Assembly: GCA_031256795.1 (NCBI GenBank)
Contig: JAIRPW010000043.1
Coordinates: 1 to 64,000 of the forward strand
DNA from: Zoogloeaceae bacterium
Lineage (GTDB): Bacteria; Pseudomonadota; Gammaproteobacteria; Burkholderiales; Rhodocyclaceae
Length of the DNA stretch: 64,000 nt
Direction of reading: 5' to 3'
Below are positions 27,493 to 36,429 of the stretch, in pieces. Position numbers and translations under genes: made by a program. The notes below the pieces were generated by a model. It was given only the letters and a program-made list of their open reading frames with translations. It searched no databases and was not told the origin of the DNA. Each line of letters begins with the position of its first letter. Positions within the stretch are counted from its first letter, which is position 1.

Positions 27493-27767
27493 GCAACAAC
27501 GGCTTCTGGCGTTTTTCCAGCGGCGCGCACGGTTTTCTCGCGGGATTTTTCCCCGCGAATGATCGCAAGAGAAGTTTTGGGAACTTTCAAACAGGCCGCA
27601 AGATAGCTTAAAAGCGCGGCATTGGCTTTTCCATCTGTGGCGCGCGCCGCTAGACAAATTTTTAGCGCGTTGCCGTATGTTCCGGCCACGCCCTCTTTTT
27701 TCGCGCCGGGCTGGATATGTAGAAACAAAAAGCAGCCGCCCTGCTTGTCCGGGATAACCCATGTCAT
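27447..27767 (-). CDS. yggU: DUF167 family protein YggU
   Basis: 106 residues, the usual size. The family core is clear: LHIQPGAKKEGVAGTYGNALKICLAARATDGKANAALLSYLAACLKVPKTSLAIIRGEKSREKTVRA. Molecular role unknown. It overlaps the yggT stop by 4 bp (ATGA). The last residues (NTNEKNPS) are encoded by repeat copy B, so the C-terminus has probably been replaced. Confidence 0.88.
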   Translation of the reverse strand: MTWVIPDKQGGCFLFLHIQPGAKKEGVAGTYGNALKICLAARATDGKANAALLSYLAACLKVPKTSLAIIRGEKSREKTVRAAGKTPEAVVAALFPLLNTNEKNPS

Positions 27768-28312
27768 CGGATGAGCAGCGAAAGCGCCTGCAAAATGACA
27801 ATAACGATCAGCGGCGAAATATCAATTCCGGAAATCGGCGGAATCAGCCGTCGCACAGGCGCGAGCAGCGGGGAGGTGATTTGCGCGAGCGGGCGGACAA
27901 GCGGCGAGCAGGGATTAACCCAGGAAAGAATGGCCTGGGCAAAGAGCAAAATAATCAGGAGCGTGAGCAAAAGCTGCGCCAGGTTGGTCAGTGCGAGCGC
28001 CAGCACGGCAAACAATCCTCGTGCGCTAATGACGTCTCCAAGCGTATGGACTATTGGAGAGAAGAAACACAGCAAAGCGGCAAAAAATATTTGCGTCAGA
28101 AAAGCGGCGAACAAAGACGCCCAATCCAGGCCGCCCGCTCCGGGGATGACGCGGCGCATCGGCAGAACCGCCCAGTTCGTAAATTTCAGGATGAAGCCGC
28201 CTGCCGGAGAATAAAAGGAAATCCGCCTCCATTGCATGATGAGCCGCAGAAGAAGCAGGGCGCTGAAAAAACTGCACACCGCGTTAGCGAGAAAAAGAAA
28301 GGCGTTTTGCAT
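27764..28312 (-). CDS. yggT: YggT family membrane protein
   Basis: 182 residues from the ATG at 28312 (AAGGGA upstream); the ORF itself extends to 28330. It has two copies of the YggT repeat, each with a membrane hairpin: LLLLRLIMQWRRISF...FTNWAVLPMRRVIPGAGGLD, and LLFAQAILSWVNPCSPL...ITSPLLAPVRRLIPPISGIDISPL. It is an integral inner-membrane protein of unknown role, conserved between proC and yggU. Confidence 0.9.
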   Translation of the reverse strand: MQNAFLFLANAVCSFFSALLLLRLIMQWRRISFYSPAGGFILKFTNWAVLPMRRVIPGAGGLDWASLFAAFLTQIFFAALLCFFSPIVHTLGDVISARGLFAVLALALTNLAQLLLTLLIILLFAQAILSWVNPCSPLVRPLAQITSPLLAPVRRLIPPISGIDISPLIVIVILQALSLLIR

Positions 28313-28342
28313 AGATTTTTCCCTTGGCAAAATAAAGGCGAC

Positions 28343-29155
28343 TTAATTTGCGGCCAGAAGAGTTTCCAGTTCCTGGCTGCGCGCGCAGGCCGCTTGCGCG
28401 CCCGCGATGATGCTCTGGCTGACAAGGCGTTCCGCCATAACCTTGAGCGCCGCTTCTGTCGTTCCGCCTTTGGACGTCACGCGCTCGCGCAAAACACGCA
28501 CTGTTTCCGCAGAAGCTGCCGCCAGCTTGGTTGCGCCCAACGCGGTGCTAAGCGCCAGTTTGCGCGCCTCTTCTGGCGCAAATCCCAGCTCAGACGCGGC
28601 GGCGCTCAGCGCTTCAATGAAAAGGAAAAAATAGGCGGGGCCGCTTCCTGAAATGGCGGTAATGGCGTTCATTTGCGATTCTTCCGTAACGCGGATGATT
28701 TCTCCCCCCGCGCGCAGGATTTGTTCCGCTGCCGCGTATTCCTGCTCACTGACTTCTGGAAGGGCCACGACGCCGCTGATCCCCGCGCCAATCATCGCGG
28801 GCGTATTGGGCATGGCGCGGACAATCCGCCGATAACCGGAAAGCCAGGCGGAAAGCGTGGACAGGGTTAGCCCCGCCGCGATACTCAGGACAACCTGCCG
28901 CGTGAGATTTCCGGCAAGCGGCAAGAGCGCCGCCTTCATTTGCTGCGGCTTCACCGCCAGTACCAGCACGTCTGTTTCCAGCGCGGCGGCATTTACTGTT
29001 TCCAGGCAGTCAACGCCAAAAGACGCCGACAAATTTTTTCGCTGCTCCGACAGAGGATCAACGACAGTGATGGCGTTGCCGGGGAAACCCTGTTGCGTCA
29101 GTCTGCCGATCAGGGCGGAAGCCATATTGCCGCCGCCGATAAAAGTAATGCGCAT
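28343..29155 (-). CDS. proC: Pyrroline-5-carboxylate reductase
   Basis: 270 residues from the ATG at 29155 (the ORF begins with TTG at 29164). It catalyses the last step of proline synthesis. The N-terminal NADPH-binding motif is ITFIGGGNMASALI, VLAVKPQQM follows, and the C-terminal signature ITAISGSGPAYFFLFIEALSAAASELGF is intact. It lies in the conserved yggS-proC-yggT-yggU order. Confidence 0.94.
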   Translation of the reverse strand: MRITFIGGGNMASALIGRLTQQGFPGNAITVVDPLSEQRKNLSASFGVDCLETVNAAALETDVLVLAVKPQQMKAALLPLAGNLTRQVVLSIAAGLTLSTLSAWLSGYRRIVRAMPNTPAMIGAGISGVVALPEVSEQEYAAAEQILRAGGEIIRVTEESQMNAITAISGSGPAYFFLFIEALSAAASELGFAPEEARKLALSTALGATKLAAASAETVRVLRERVTSKGGTTEAALKVMAERLVSQSIIAGAQAACARSQELETLLAAN

Positions 29156-29213
29156 GATTGCCAAAACTCCAAAAGTAAAAGAAAACCTGTTTTGCGGAGC
29201 AAAAGAATTTTAT

Positions 29214-29951
29214 TTACAGCGCCGCCGCGCGGGGCGGGCGCGCGCCGAAAAGGGCGGAGCCTATGCGCAACAAGGTGCTGCCTTCGTGAATGGCGGCGGT
29301 AAAGTCATCGCTCATGCCCATAGAGAGGGTATCAAAAGTCGTAGCGCTGGCCGGGTTTTCACGCAGCAGGGTCTGGCGCGTTTCCTGAAACAGGGCGGCC
29401 AGCTTCGCAAAGGGCTGACGCTGCGCCTTGCTGTTTTTGGTCGGAGCGGGAACGCACATCAGGCCGCGCAAAGTCAATCCGGAAAGCCGGGAGACCGCGC
29501 GCGCAAGCGTGAGCGCTTCTTCTGGCAAAGCGCCGCTTTTGCTGGCTTCGCCAGAAACGTTGATTTCAATAAGCGCTTGCAGGGGCGGAAGCGATCCGGG
29601 GCGCTGAAGAGAAAGCCGCTCGGCAATTTTGAGTCGGTCTATGGAGTGCGCCCAATCGAAATATTCGGCAATGAGCCGGGTTTTATTGCTCTGTATGGGG
29701 CCGATAAAATGCCAGACGAGCGGTAGGTCAGGCCGCAGGGCGCGCGCGGCGCGGATTTTCTCCACGCCTTCCTGAGCGTAGCTTTCGCCAAAATCGCGTT
29801 GACCGCCGCTTGCCGCGATAAAAATGTCTTCTAACGGGCGAGTTTTACTGACCGCGAGCAGGAGGATGTTTTCGGCATTTTGCCCACAAACAGCGGATGC
29901 GCTGTGGATTCTTTGGCGCACTGCTTGCAGATTGGCTAGAATTACGCTCAT
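29214..29951 (-). CDS. yggS: PLP-homeostasis protein YggS/PLPBP
   Basis: 245 residues. The PLP lysine is in LLLAVSKTRP (about residue 36). FGESYAQEGVEKI, WHFIGPIQSNKTRLIAEYFDWAHSIDRL, INVSGEASKSG, LRGLMCVPAP and LSMGMSDDFTAAIHEGSTLLRIGSALFG are family hallmarks. The protein has no known enzymatic activity and buffers PLP. It is divergent from pilT across about 100 bp. Confidence 0.94.
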   Translation of the reverse strand: MSVILANLQAVRQRIHSASAVCGQNAENILLLAVSKTRPLEDIFIAASGGQRDFGESYAQEGVEKIRAARALRPDLPLVWHFIGPIQSNKTRLIAEYFDWAHSIDRLKIAERLSLQRPGSLPPLQALIEINVSGEASKSGALPEEALTLARAVSRLSGLTLRGLMCVPAPTKNSKAQRQPFAKLAALFQETRQTLLRENPASATTFDTLSMGMSDDFTAAIHEGSTLLRIGSALFGARPPRAAAL

Positions 29952-30047
29952 AATCCGACGCTGTCATGGAAGTTTGTCGTTTGTCGCAGTGCGGAAGTAT
30001 AGCCTATGCTCCGCGCTTTTACGTTTTCGCAGACCAAGGTATTTCCG

Positions 30048-31094
30048 ATGGACATTACTGAATTGCTGGCCTTTAGCGTCAAGAATAACGCCTCGGACCT
30101 GCATCTTTCCGCAGGGTTGCCGCCGATGATTCGTGTTCACGGCGATGTGCGCAAAATCAACCTGCCGCCGCTTGAGCATAAAGACGTGCATTCCATGACG
30201 TATGACATTATGAATGACGCGCAGCGCAAGGCTTATGAAGAAACGTTGGAATGCGACTTTTCCTTTGAAATTCCCAATTTGGCGCGTTTTCGGGTCAACA
30301 CTTTCTTTCAGAACCGGGGCGCGGGCGCGGTTTTTCGTACCATTCCTTCTAAAGTGCTGACGCTGGAGCAGCTAGAATGCCCCGCGATTTTCAAGGATAT
30401 TGCCGAATATCCGCGCGGCATTGTGCTGGTCACCGGCCCTACCGGTTCTGGGAAGTCCACGACGCTGGCCGCGATGGTCAACCATATCAATGAGACCGCT
30501 TTCGCGCATATTCTGACAGTGGAGGACCCGATTGAATTTGTGCATGAGTCCAAAAAATGCCTGATTAATCAGCGCGAGGTGGGGCCGCATACTCTGTCCT
30601 TCAGCAATGCGCTGCGTTCCGCGCTGCGCGAGGACCCGGACGTCATTCTCGTTGGCGAAATGCGTGACCTGGAGACGATTCGTCTGGCCATGACAGCGGC
30701 GGAAACGGGGCATCTTGTATTTGGAACGCTGCACACCTCTTCTGCCGCCAAGACGATTGACCGGATTATTGACGTGTTTCCGGCGGCGGAAAAGGACATG
30801 ATGCGGGCGATGCTGTCCGAGTCCATGCGCGCTGTTATTTCGCAGACGCTTTTGAAAACCAAAGATGGAAATGGGCGCGTCGCGGCGCATGAAATCATGA
30901 TCGGCACTCCCGCAATTCGTAATTTGATCCGGGAAAACAAGGTCGCGCAGATGTACTCAGCCATTCAGACCGGACAGACGCGCGGGATGCAGACACTGGA
31001 TCAATGCCTTTTGGATCTGGTCCGTCGTAATGTGATTTCTGCTCAGGAAGCGAGAGTGCGGGCGAGCAACAAGGAAAATTTCGCGGCCAACTGA
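30048..31094 (+). CDS. pilT: Type IV pilus retraction ATPase PilT
   Basis: 348 residues from the ATG at 30048 (AAGG upstream); the ORF begins at 30006. Starts MDITELLAFSVKNNASDLHLSAGLPP. Walker A is GPTGSGKST, the Asp box is LTVEDPIEFVH, Walker B is DPDVILVGEMRDLETIRLAMTAAETGHLVFGTLHT, and AIRNLIRENKVAQMYSAIQTG is the PilT retraction motif region. This cytoplasmic hexamer depolymerises pili for twitching. pilU follows 97 bp downstream; no pilin or assembly genes are in the window. Confidence 0.95.
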   Translation: MDITELLAFSVKNNASDLHLSAGLPPMIRVHGDVRKINLPPLEHKDVHSMTYDIMNDAQRKAYEETLECDFSFEIPNLARFRVNTFFQNRGAGAVFRTIPSKVLTLEQLECPAIFKDIAEYPRGIVLVTGPTGSGKSTTLAAMVNHINETAFAHILTVEDPIEFVHESKKCLINQREVGPHTLSFSNALRSALREDPDVILVGEMRDLETIRLAMTAAETGHLVFGTLHTSSAAKTIDRIIDVFPAAEKDMMRAMLSESMRAVISQTLLKTKDGNGRVAAHEIMIGTPAIRNLIRENKVAQMYSAIQTGQTRGMQTLDQCLLDLVRRNVISAQEARVRASNKENFAAN

Positions 31095-31191
31095 ATCGAA
31101 AAGGGAGTGGTTTTTTCCCTGCGTTGTTTATTATTCCTACAATTTTTGGTTTACCGCGCTAAACCATTTTTCCGCGAGGAGCGTGAGTACC

Positions 31192-32358
31192 ATGGAACGC
31201 GATCAGGCACTGGGGTTCATGCAGGATTTGCTGCGCTTGATGGTCAGCAAAAAAGCTTCGGATCTTTTTATTACAGCTGGTTTTCCGCCGGCTTTGAAGG
31301 TGGATGGGCGCGTCATGCCGGTTTCCAATCAGGTATTGACGCCGCAGCACACCTCTGAATTGGCGCGCTCTGTCATGAATGACCGTCAGGCTGCGGAGTT
31401 TGAGGCAACCAAGGAATGCAATTTCGCCATTTCGCCGGTGAGTATCGGGCGTTTTCGCGCCAGCGCGTTTGTGCAGCAGGGAAAGACAGGCATTATCCTG
31501 CGCACCATCAATACCCTGGTTCCTACCATTGAAGATTTGGGGATGCCGCCTATTATCAAAGATATTGCCATGACGCGGCGGGGACTGGTGATCCTGGTGG
31601 GCGGCTCCAGCACAGGGAAAACGACTTCTTTGGCGGCGATGGTGGGGTATCGAAACGAAAATAGTTACGGGCATATCATTACGATTGAGTCGCCGATTGA
31701 GTATGTGCATGAGCACAAAAACTGTGTTGTTACGCAGCGGGAAGTGGGCGTTGATACTGAAGACTGGGAGCCGGCGCTGAAAAACGCGCTGCGTCAGGCA
31801 CCGGATGTGGTGCTGATGGGGGAAATCCGGGATCGCCGCACGATGGAGCACGCGATGTCCTTTGCCGAGACGGGGCATTTGTGTTTGGCCACGTTGCACG
31901 CCAACAGCGCGAGTCAGTGTATTGAGCGCATCGTTAATTTTTTCCCGGAAGAGCAGCGCCAGCAGATGCTAATGGGTTTGTCCATGAACATGCGCGCGAT
32001 TATTTCGCAGCGTTTGTTGCCGCGCAGGGATAGCAAAGGGCGAATTGCCGTGTTCGAGATATTGCTGAATTCACCGCTGATCGCGGACATAATCTTTAAG
32101 GGAGAGATTCAGGAAATTCGGGAGGTAATGAAAAAATCCAGGGAAACCGGAATGCAAACCTTTGATCAGGCGCTGTTTGATCTTTATGAGAATAATATGA
32201 TTGCCTATGAGGACGCCATGCGGAACGCGGACTCCTTGAATGATCTGCGTTTGCAGATCAAGCTGAAGGGCAAAGAGTCGGTGGATCGCGATCTGACCGC
32301 CGATTTAGGGCATTTGACGATTATGAGGGAGCCGGGAGACGGCGCGGACAATCGTTAA
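31192..32358 (+). CDS. pilU: PilT-like accessory retraction ATPase PilU
   Basis: 388 residues from the ATG at 31192 with GAGGAG upstream; the GTG at 31183 is too close to that site. Walker A reads GGSSTGKTT, satisfying GxxxxGKT but unlike the usual GxTGSGKS/T. The Asp box reads IESPIEYVH: the catalytic Glu is kept, the usual Asp is Ser. The Walker B region DVVLMGEIRDRRTMEHAMSFAETGHL is intact. The C-terminal extension typical of PilU is present. It assists PilT in retraction. Confidence 0.93.
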   Translation: MERDQALGFMQDLLRLMVSKKASDLFITAGFPPALKVDGRVMPVSNQVLTPQHTSELARSVMNDRQAAEFEATKECNFAISPVSIGRFRASAFVQQGKTGIILRTINTLVPTIEDLGMPPIIKDIAMTRRGLVILVGGSSTGKTTSLAAMVGYRNENSYGHIITIESPIEYVHEHKNCVVTQREVGVDTEDWEPALKNALRQAPDVVLMGEIRDRRTMEHAMSFAETGHLCLATLHANSASQCIERIVNFFPEEQRQQMLMGLSMNMRAIISQRLLPRRDSKGRIAVFEILLNSPLIADIIFKGEIQEIREVMKKSRETGMQTFDQALFDLYENNMIAYEDAMRNADSLNDLRLQIKLKGKESVDRDLTADLGHLTIMREPGDGADNR

Positions 32359-32382
32359 GCGGCGGCGCAGGATTTGAAACAG

Positions 32383-32412
32383 CAAAATTCCGGGGATACG
32401 CCCGGAATTTTG
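32383..32412. terminator. Bidirectional terminator between pilU and the glycosyltransferase
   Basis: A perfect 12-bp inverted repeat (CAAAATTCCGGG / CCCGGAATTTTG) has a 6-nt loop. The AT-rich base gives a T-run on each strand. It sits exactly between two convergent genes, 25 bp past the pilU stop and 4 bp from the glycosyltransferase stop. Confidence 0.8.
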
Positions 32413-32415
32413 AAA

Positions 32416-33564
32416 TCATTGCGGTTTTGCCGCGTCGTGAGAAAACAGCGCGGGAAAATAGCTTTTGAAAGTTTGCCGCGCCGCAGAATCTGAAAACTTT
32501 TCTTCCAGGCGTACGAGATTTTGGCGGACGCGCGGCGCGCGGCTCTCTTCCGGCTCGCGGGCGCGCTCAATCAATTTTGCCGCAAGCGCAGGGGCGTCGC
32601 GCAGCGGGAAAAGATCGTCCGCTGAGGAGACAATTTCCTGCGCTCCGCCGCAGGCGGTGCACAAAACCGGAACTTTGGCGGCCATTGCTTCCAGAAGCAC
32701 CATGCCAAACGGCTCATGGTCAGAAGATAGCGCGAAAAGATCAAAGGCGCGAAAATACCGACGTCCTTCAGGGATCGTTCCGACAAAGCGCACGGCATGA
32801 TCAATACCGAGCTGCCGCGCCTGGTTTGTTAATGTTTCCAGAAGCCGACCGCTGCCCAGTATCACGAGCAAACTTTCAGGCGGTAAATGCGGCAAGGCGA
32901 TTGCGAAGGCGGAAAGCAGGGTTGCCTGATCTTTGTCGGGGTGCAGACGCCCTGCGTGGCCGATAATCCAAGGATTTGGCGGCAGATTCAGCGCCGCGCG
33001 CGCTTCATCACGAGACAGCAACGCATTTTGCGTTGCGGCGACATCCAAACGGTTATAGAGCGTCAGGACGCGTTCTGACGTGAGAAATGGCAGACTTCGC
33101 CTGAGATCGTCGCGTACGGCGTCAGAAACGCCCAGCAGGGAAACGCGCCGGGAATGCCAGCGCACAAACCAACGGCGCGTTGTTCTTTTATAGTCGCCAA
33201 AGGCGTGATGCACGCCGATGACCGGAAGATTCGTGGCAAGAAGCGCGGTGTAGAGGGGCTTGAAGCGATGCGCGATACAGACGGAAAACGGGCGGCTTTG
33301 CGCGATGCCGCGCAGGCGAGCAATCGCGGAAAGTTTGAGACCGCGCACTTGGCGGCTGTCATTGCCCAGAAACAGGACTTCGTCAGACGCCGATCCGCTT
33401 CGGGCGGTATTGCTGGGAGAACCCGTCAGGTAAACTGTGCAGACGCGGTGAGACGTCCCCTGAAACAGCGTGGCGTACTGACGGGCGCAATCCAGAAAAG
33501 GCGGCTCATACCCATGACAGAACTGCAAAATCCAGGGGGGGGAGTGGGTTGTAAAGGCGGGCAT
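32416..33564 (-). CDS. Glycosyltransferase family 4 (GT-B fold)
   Basis: 382 residues. The C-terminal nucleotide-sugar domain has IIGHAGRLHPDKDQATLLSAF, VRFVGTIPEGRRYFRAFDLFALSSDHEPFGMVLLEAMAAKVPVL and CGGAQEIV, the E-x7-E retaining GT4 signature. The N-terminal acceptor domain has SVCIAHRFKPLYTALLA and VIGVHHAFGDYKR. It probably acts on lipopolysaccharide or another surface glycan. The start lies 12 bp after the ankyrin gene stop, suggesting co-transcription. The substrate cannot be told from sequence. Confidence 0.85.
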   Translation of the reverse strand: MPAFTTHSPPWILQFCHGYEPPFLDCARQYATLFQGTSHRVCTVYLTGSPSNTARSGSASDEVLFLGNDSRQVRGLKLSAIARLRGIAQSRPFSVCIAHRFKPLYTALLATNLPVIGVHHAFGDYKRTTRRWFVRWHSRRVSLLGVSDAVRDDLRRSLPFLTSERVLTLYNRLDVAATQNALLSRDEARAALNLPPNPWIIGHAGRLHPDKDQATLLSAFAIALPHLPPESLLVILGSGRLLETLTNQARQLGIDHAVRFVGTIPEGRRYFRAFDLFALSSDHEPFGMVLLEAMAAKVPVLCTACGGAQEIVSSADDLFPLRDAPALAAKLIERAREPEESRAPRVRQNLVRLEEKFSDSAARQTFKSYFPALFSHDAAKPQ

Positions 33565-33576
33565 GCGGAATAAAAA

Positions 33577-34635
33577 TCAAGGATGGCGCGCGGGGATTTT
33601 GTGCGGCTTTTGCCGGGGCAGGCGATACGGCGCGGGGGAGGAGGTTGCGGGGCGGCTGACAATTTCCGCGCGCTGACGATCCGGCGTGTCGGGATCGGCG
33701 GTGATTTGTAGCATATGGACGCGCGGCGGGCTGTCCACGTTTGATTCCCGCGCGTAACGGGCGCGCAAGGCGGCGATATTCCGGTCAATGTTTTCTGGAG
33801 AAAGGCCGCGGGCAATCAGATAAGCGCGATCCCGCAGAAGTTTATCCAGATCAGGGGGTAAAGGCCTTGCGCGCGCCCCGTTTCCCCAGGCGCTTTTCGG
33901 CAGGCTCGCGGCAACGGCAAAATCTTCTTCTGAACCCAGCTGCCGGGCAATATTCGTCTGGTTGTAGCGCATTGCCCATTCCAGCGCGCCGTCGCCCCAA
34001 TCGTTGCGCAGGTTTCGGTTTGCGCCGCGCTCAATCAATGTTTGCGCAATTCCCGGCTGATTGTTGTAAATGGCCATCATAAGCGGCGTGGAACCGTTCG
34101 GGCTGCGCGCGTCTGGATTCGCGCCGCGTTTCAAGAGATCATTCAATAAATCACGACGCCCGGAAAACGCGGCGTAATGCAGCGCCGACCATTTTCCTGG
34201 CGGGCGATTCAGTGTCGCGCCATGTGCCAAAAGCCATTCAACCGCCGGTTTTTTGCCTTGCCAAACCGCGAGCAGCAATGCTTGCTCGCCCGCGTCGTTC
34301 TCAAGATGAATATTGGCGCCGTACTGATAAAAAATTTCCATCATCGGCACGTTGCCTTCCCATGCGCCGATCATCATTCCGCTGCCAATGCGGCTGGCCA
34401 TGAAATCTGGATGCAATCCGCGCTCCAGCCATTTTTTTGCCTGAGCAATGTCGCCGGTTTCTATGCTGACCCCGAATTGCGCGGGCGAGGGAGGCGTAAA
34501 ATCTGTCCGTTGGTGAGACGCAACAGAAACAGCGGCGGCGTCCGAAGTGGAAAATTTTTCAGCGACGGCGCGGTTTGCGGCCAGAAACGCGAGCGCGGCA
34601 AACAAAAAAAACTTGAGAAATGGCGGAGCAGACAT
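33577..34635 (-). CDS. Secreted ankyrin-repeat protein
   Basis: 352 residues from the ATG at 34635 (AGGGG upstream); the ORF begins at 34668. It has a Sec signal peptide (FLKFFLFAALAFLAANRAVA). Then come about five ankyrin repeats (residues ~55-225: ARPNGSTPLMMAIYNN-type units such as GKWSALHYAAFSGRRDLLNDLLKRGANPD and AIYNNQPGIAQTLIERGANRNLRND). The C-terminal part is Arg/Pro-rich and not recognisable. Ankyrins mediate protein binding; here it is probably periplasmic. A second secreted ankyrin protein lies at 47.6 kb. Confidence 0.85.
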   Translation of the reverse strand: MSAPPFLKFFLFAALAFLAANRAVAEKFSTSDAAAVSVASHQRTDFTPPSPAQFGVSIETGDIAQAKKWLERGLHPDFMASRIGSGMMIGAWEGNVPMMEIFYQYGANIHLENDAGEQALLLAVWQGKKPAVEWLLAHGATLNRPPGKWSALHYAAFSGRRDLLNDLLKRGANPDARSPNGSTPLMMAIYNNQPGIAQTLIERGANRNLRNDWGDGALEWAMRYNQTNIARQLGSEEDFAVAASLPKSAWGNGARARPLPPDLDKLLRDRAYLIARGLSPENIDRNIAALRARYARESNVDSPPRVHMLQITADPDTPDRQRAEIVSRPATSSPAPYRLPRQKPHKIPARHP

Positions 34636-34710
34636 GGTTGCCCCTGAACTTTTTTGCGGATGAAGCATGTGCGGAATGGGTTGAAAAAATCAGTGGAGAT
34701 AAATTCTCGC

Positions 34711-35343
34711 ATGATCTGGCGCATCGGTGCAGTCTTCCTTCAGAAGAAGCCGCGCACGGACGAGGCGTTTTTGCGGGCGTTCCTTTGTTCTCTGGGTTTG
34801 CATTTGTTTTTGTTCTTTACGCCTGATTTGGCGCGATGGTTTTTGCCGCAAACGCCCGCGCACTGCGAGCGGACGTCTCTATCTGTGCCGCCTCTTACGG
34901 GGAGGTTGCTGAAGGCGGAGGCGCGTCTGTCTCTTGAGGAACGTTTTCGAGAAACAGGCGTTGCGGCCAGGAGGAAAGTTAAAACTGCACGCGCGAAAAA
35001 GCCGCGCCGGGCTCCGCCTCGCGTCCCCGGTACTTTATGGCGCTTGAACGCGGAGGTAGAGCGGCAGATGGCGGCTTTAGCGCGGCAGGAAGGTTTTTAT
35101 CCAGAGATTGCCAGGCAAAACCGCTGGGAAGGCGAAAGTTTGGTGCGGATATTTTTTTCGGAAAATGGCGCGGTGCTTGCCGTGCGCATTGAGGAAAGCA
35201 GCGGGATCCCCGTGCTGGACGACGCGGCGCTGAAAGCCGCGCGCGCGTTAAAAAGTCTGCCTGCCGAAGGTCTGGAGCTGGACTCGCTTCTTTTACCGGT
35301 TCGTTTCCAATTGCGACCAATTCCAAAGAATATAAGCGAATAA
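34711..35343 (+). CDS. TonB-like energy transducer
   Basis: About 210 residues from the ATG at 34711. The ORF opens with TTG at 34654, but that is only 18 bp from the divergent ankyrin start. It has an N-terminal anchor with the TonB-like SLGLHLFLFF, a basic Lys/Arg/Pro linker (RRKVKTARAKKPRRAPPR) and a C-terminal TonB domain (YPEIARQNRWEGESLVRIFFSENGAVLAVRIEESSGIPVLDDAALKAARAL). It may couple proton-motive force to an outer-membrane receptor, but no exbB, exbD or receptor is nearby. Confidence 0.82.
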   Translation: MIWRIGAVFLQKKPRTDEAFLRAFLCSLGLHLFLFFTPDLARWFLPQTPAHCERTSLSVPPLTGRLLKAEARLSLEERFRETGVAARRKVKTARAKKPRRAPPRVPGTLWRLNAEVERQMAALARQEGFYPEIARQNRWEGESLVRIFFSENGAVLAVRIEESSGIPVLDDAALKAARALKSLPAEGLELDSLLLPVRFQLRPIPKNISE

Positions 35344-35675
35344 CGGAGCGGACAAAGCGCGGATGGGACGGGAATGGCGCAAGGAAAAACCAGATTTCAA
35401 GCTGTTTTCCGGCGGCGTTTCTTGTTGCGTCGCAGCATAAAAAGATGTTTTTTTTCATTGTTTTTGACAAGGCAATCAAGTACATTTCATGCCATACAGC
35501 AGGACGCGAGTGCTTGACGTGCCGCTTGAAAAGGCTAGGGAACGTCGGCGTCTCGCGCGGAAAACCATTGCGATCCTTATCTATGAGGCATGAAGGCTGT
35601 TCAAATTTTCCATTTGTGCCGACACCCGGCGCAGGTTGTTTTTGGTGCATGCAGTCAATTTAGCAGGAGGTGATG
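35344..35675. other. Upstream region of the etfBA genes
   Basis: About 330 bp without a convincing gene. It holds a TTGACA hexamer near 35464 with no well-spaced -10, a weaker TTGACG/TAGGGA pair near 35515, and an exceptionally strong ribosome site AGGAGGTGATG directly before etfB. No hairpin or riboswitch recognised. The 72-aa plus ORF and the 223-aa minus ORF here look spurious. Confidence 0.4.
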
Positions 35676-36428
35676 ATGAAAGTTCTGGTTCCCGTTAAGC
35701 GGGTCGTGGATGCCAATATTAAGGTACGCGCCAAGGCGGATGAGACGGGCGTGGATCTCGCCAACGTCAAGATGGCGATGAATCCGTTTGATGAAATCGC
35801 GGTGGAAGAGGCGGTTCGTCTGAAGGAGAAAGGCGTAGCGACGGAAGTTGTGGTCGTGAGTTGCGGATCGTCTGCCTGTCAGGAAACTTTGCGCACCGCG
35901 CTTGCGGTGGGCGCGGACAGGGCGATTTTGGTGGATAGCGGCGAGGTGGAGTTGCAGCCTTTGGCAGTGGCCAAACTTTTGAAAGCCGTGTGCGCTGCCG
36001 AGCAGCCACAGCTGGTAATTGCGGGCAAGCAAGCGATTGACGATGACGCCAATCAGGTGGGGCAGATGCTTTCCGCGTTGCAGGGCTGGCCGCAGGCGGC
36101 CTTTGCCTCAAAAGTGGAATTGGCTGACGGCAAGGCGAAAGTGACGCGCGAAATTGACGGTGGTCTGGAGACGCTGGAGATTTCTCTGCCCGCTGTAATT
36201 ACGGCGGACTTGCGCCTTAATGAGCCGCGCTACGCCAAACTTCCGGATGTGATGAAGGCGAAAAAGAAACCGCTGGATACAACGACTCCGGCTGCGTTGG
36301 GTGTGGACGTCGCGCCGCGTCTTGCCACTCTTAAGGTCAGCGAGCCGCCGAAACGTCAGGGCGGCGGCAAAGTGGCGGATGTGGCGGATTTGGTCAACAA
36401 ACTGAAAAATGAAGCGAAGGTGATCTGA
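35676..36428 (+). CDS. etfB: Electron transfer flavoprotein beta subunit
   Basis: 250 residues; the ATG at 35676 follows AGGAGG by 5 nt (35673 is also possible). Starts [41 protein letters not shown] and the C-terminal [17 protein letters not shown] are family marks. With EtfA it carries electrons from acyl-CoA dehydrogenases to ETF-quinone oxidoreductase; all three partners are encoded here. Confidence 0.95.
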   Translation: MKVLVPVKRVVDANIKVRAKADETGVDLANVKMAMNPFDEIAVEEAVRLKEKGVATEVVVVSCGSSACQETLRTALAVGADRAILVDSGEVELQPLAVAKLLKAVCAAEQPQLVIAGKQAIDDDANQVGQMLSALQGWPQAAFASKVELADGKAKVTREIDGGLETLEISLPAVITADLRLNEPRYAKLPDVMKAKKKPLDTTTPAALGVDVAPRLATLKVSEPPKRQGGGKVADVADLVNKLKNEAKVI

Positions 36429-36429
36429 A

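Noticed and set aside
27761-29726. Plus-strand ORFs of 296 and 289 aa
   Set aside because: Antisense to yggT, proC and yggS, all clear family members.
35460-35530. Sigma70 promoter for etfBA
   Set aside because: TTGACA is present but no -10 box lies at a proper distance.
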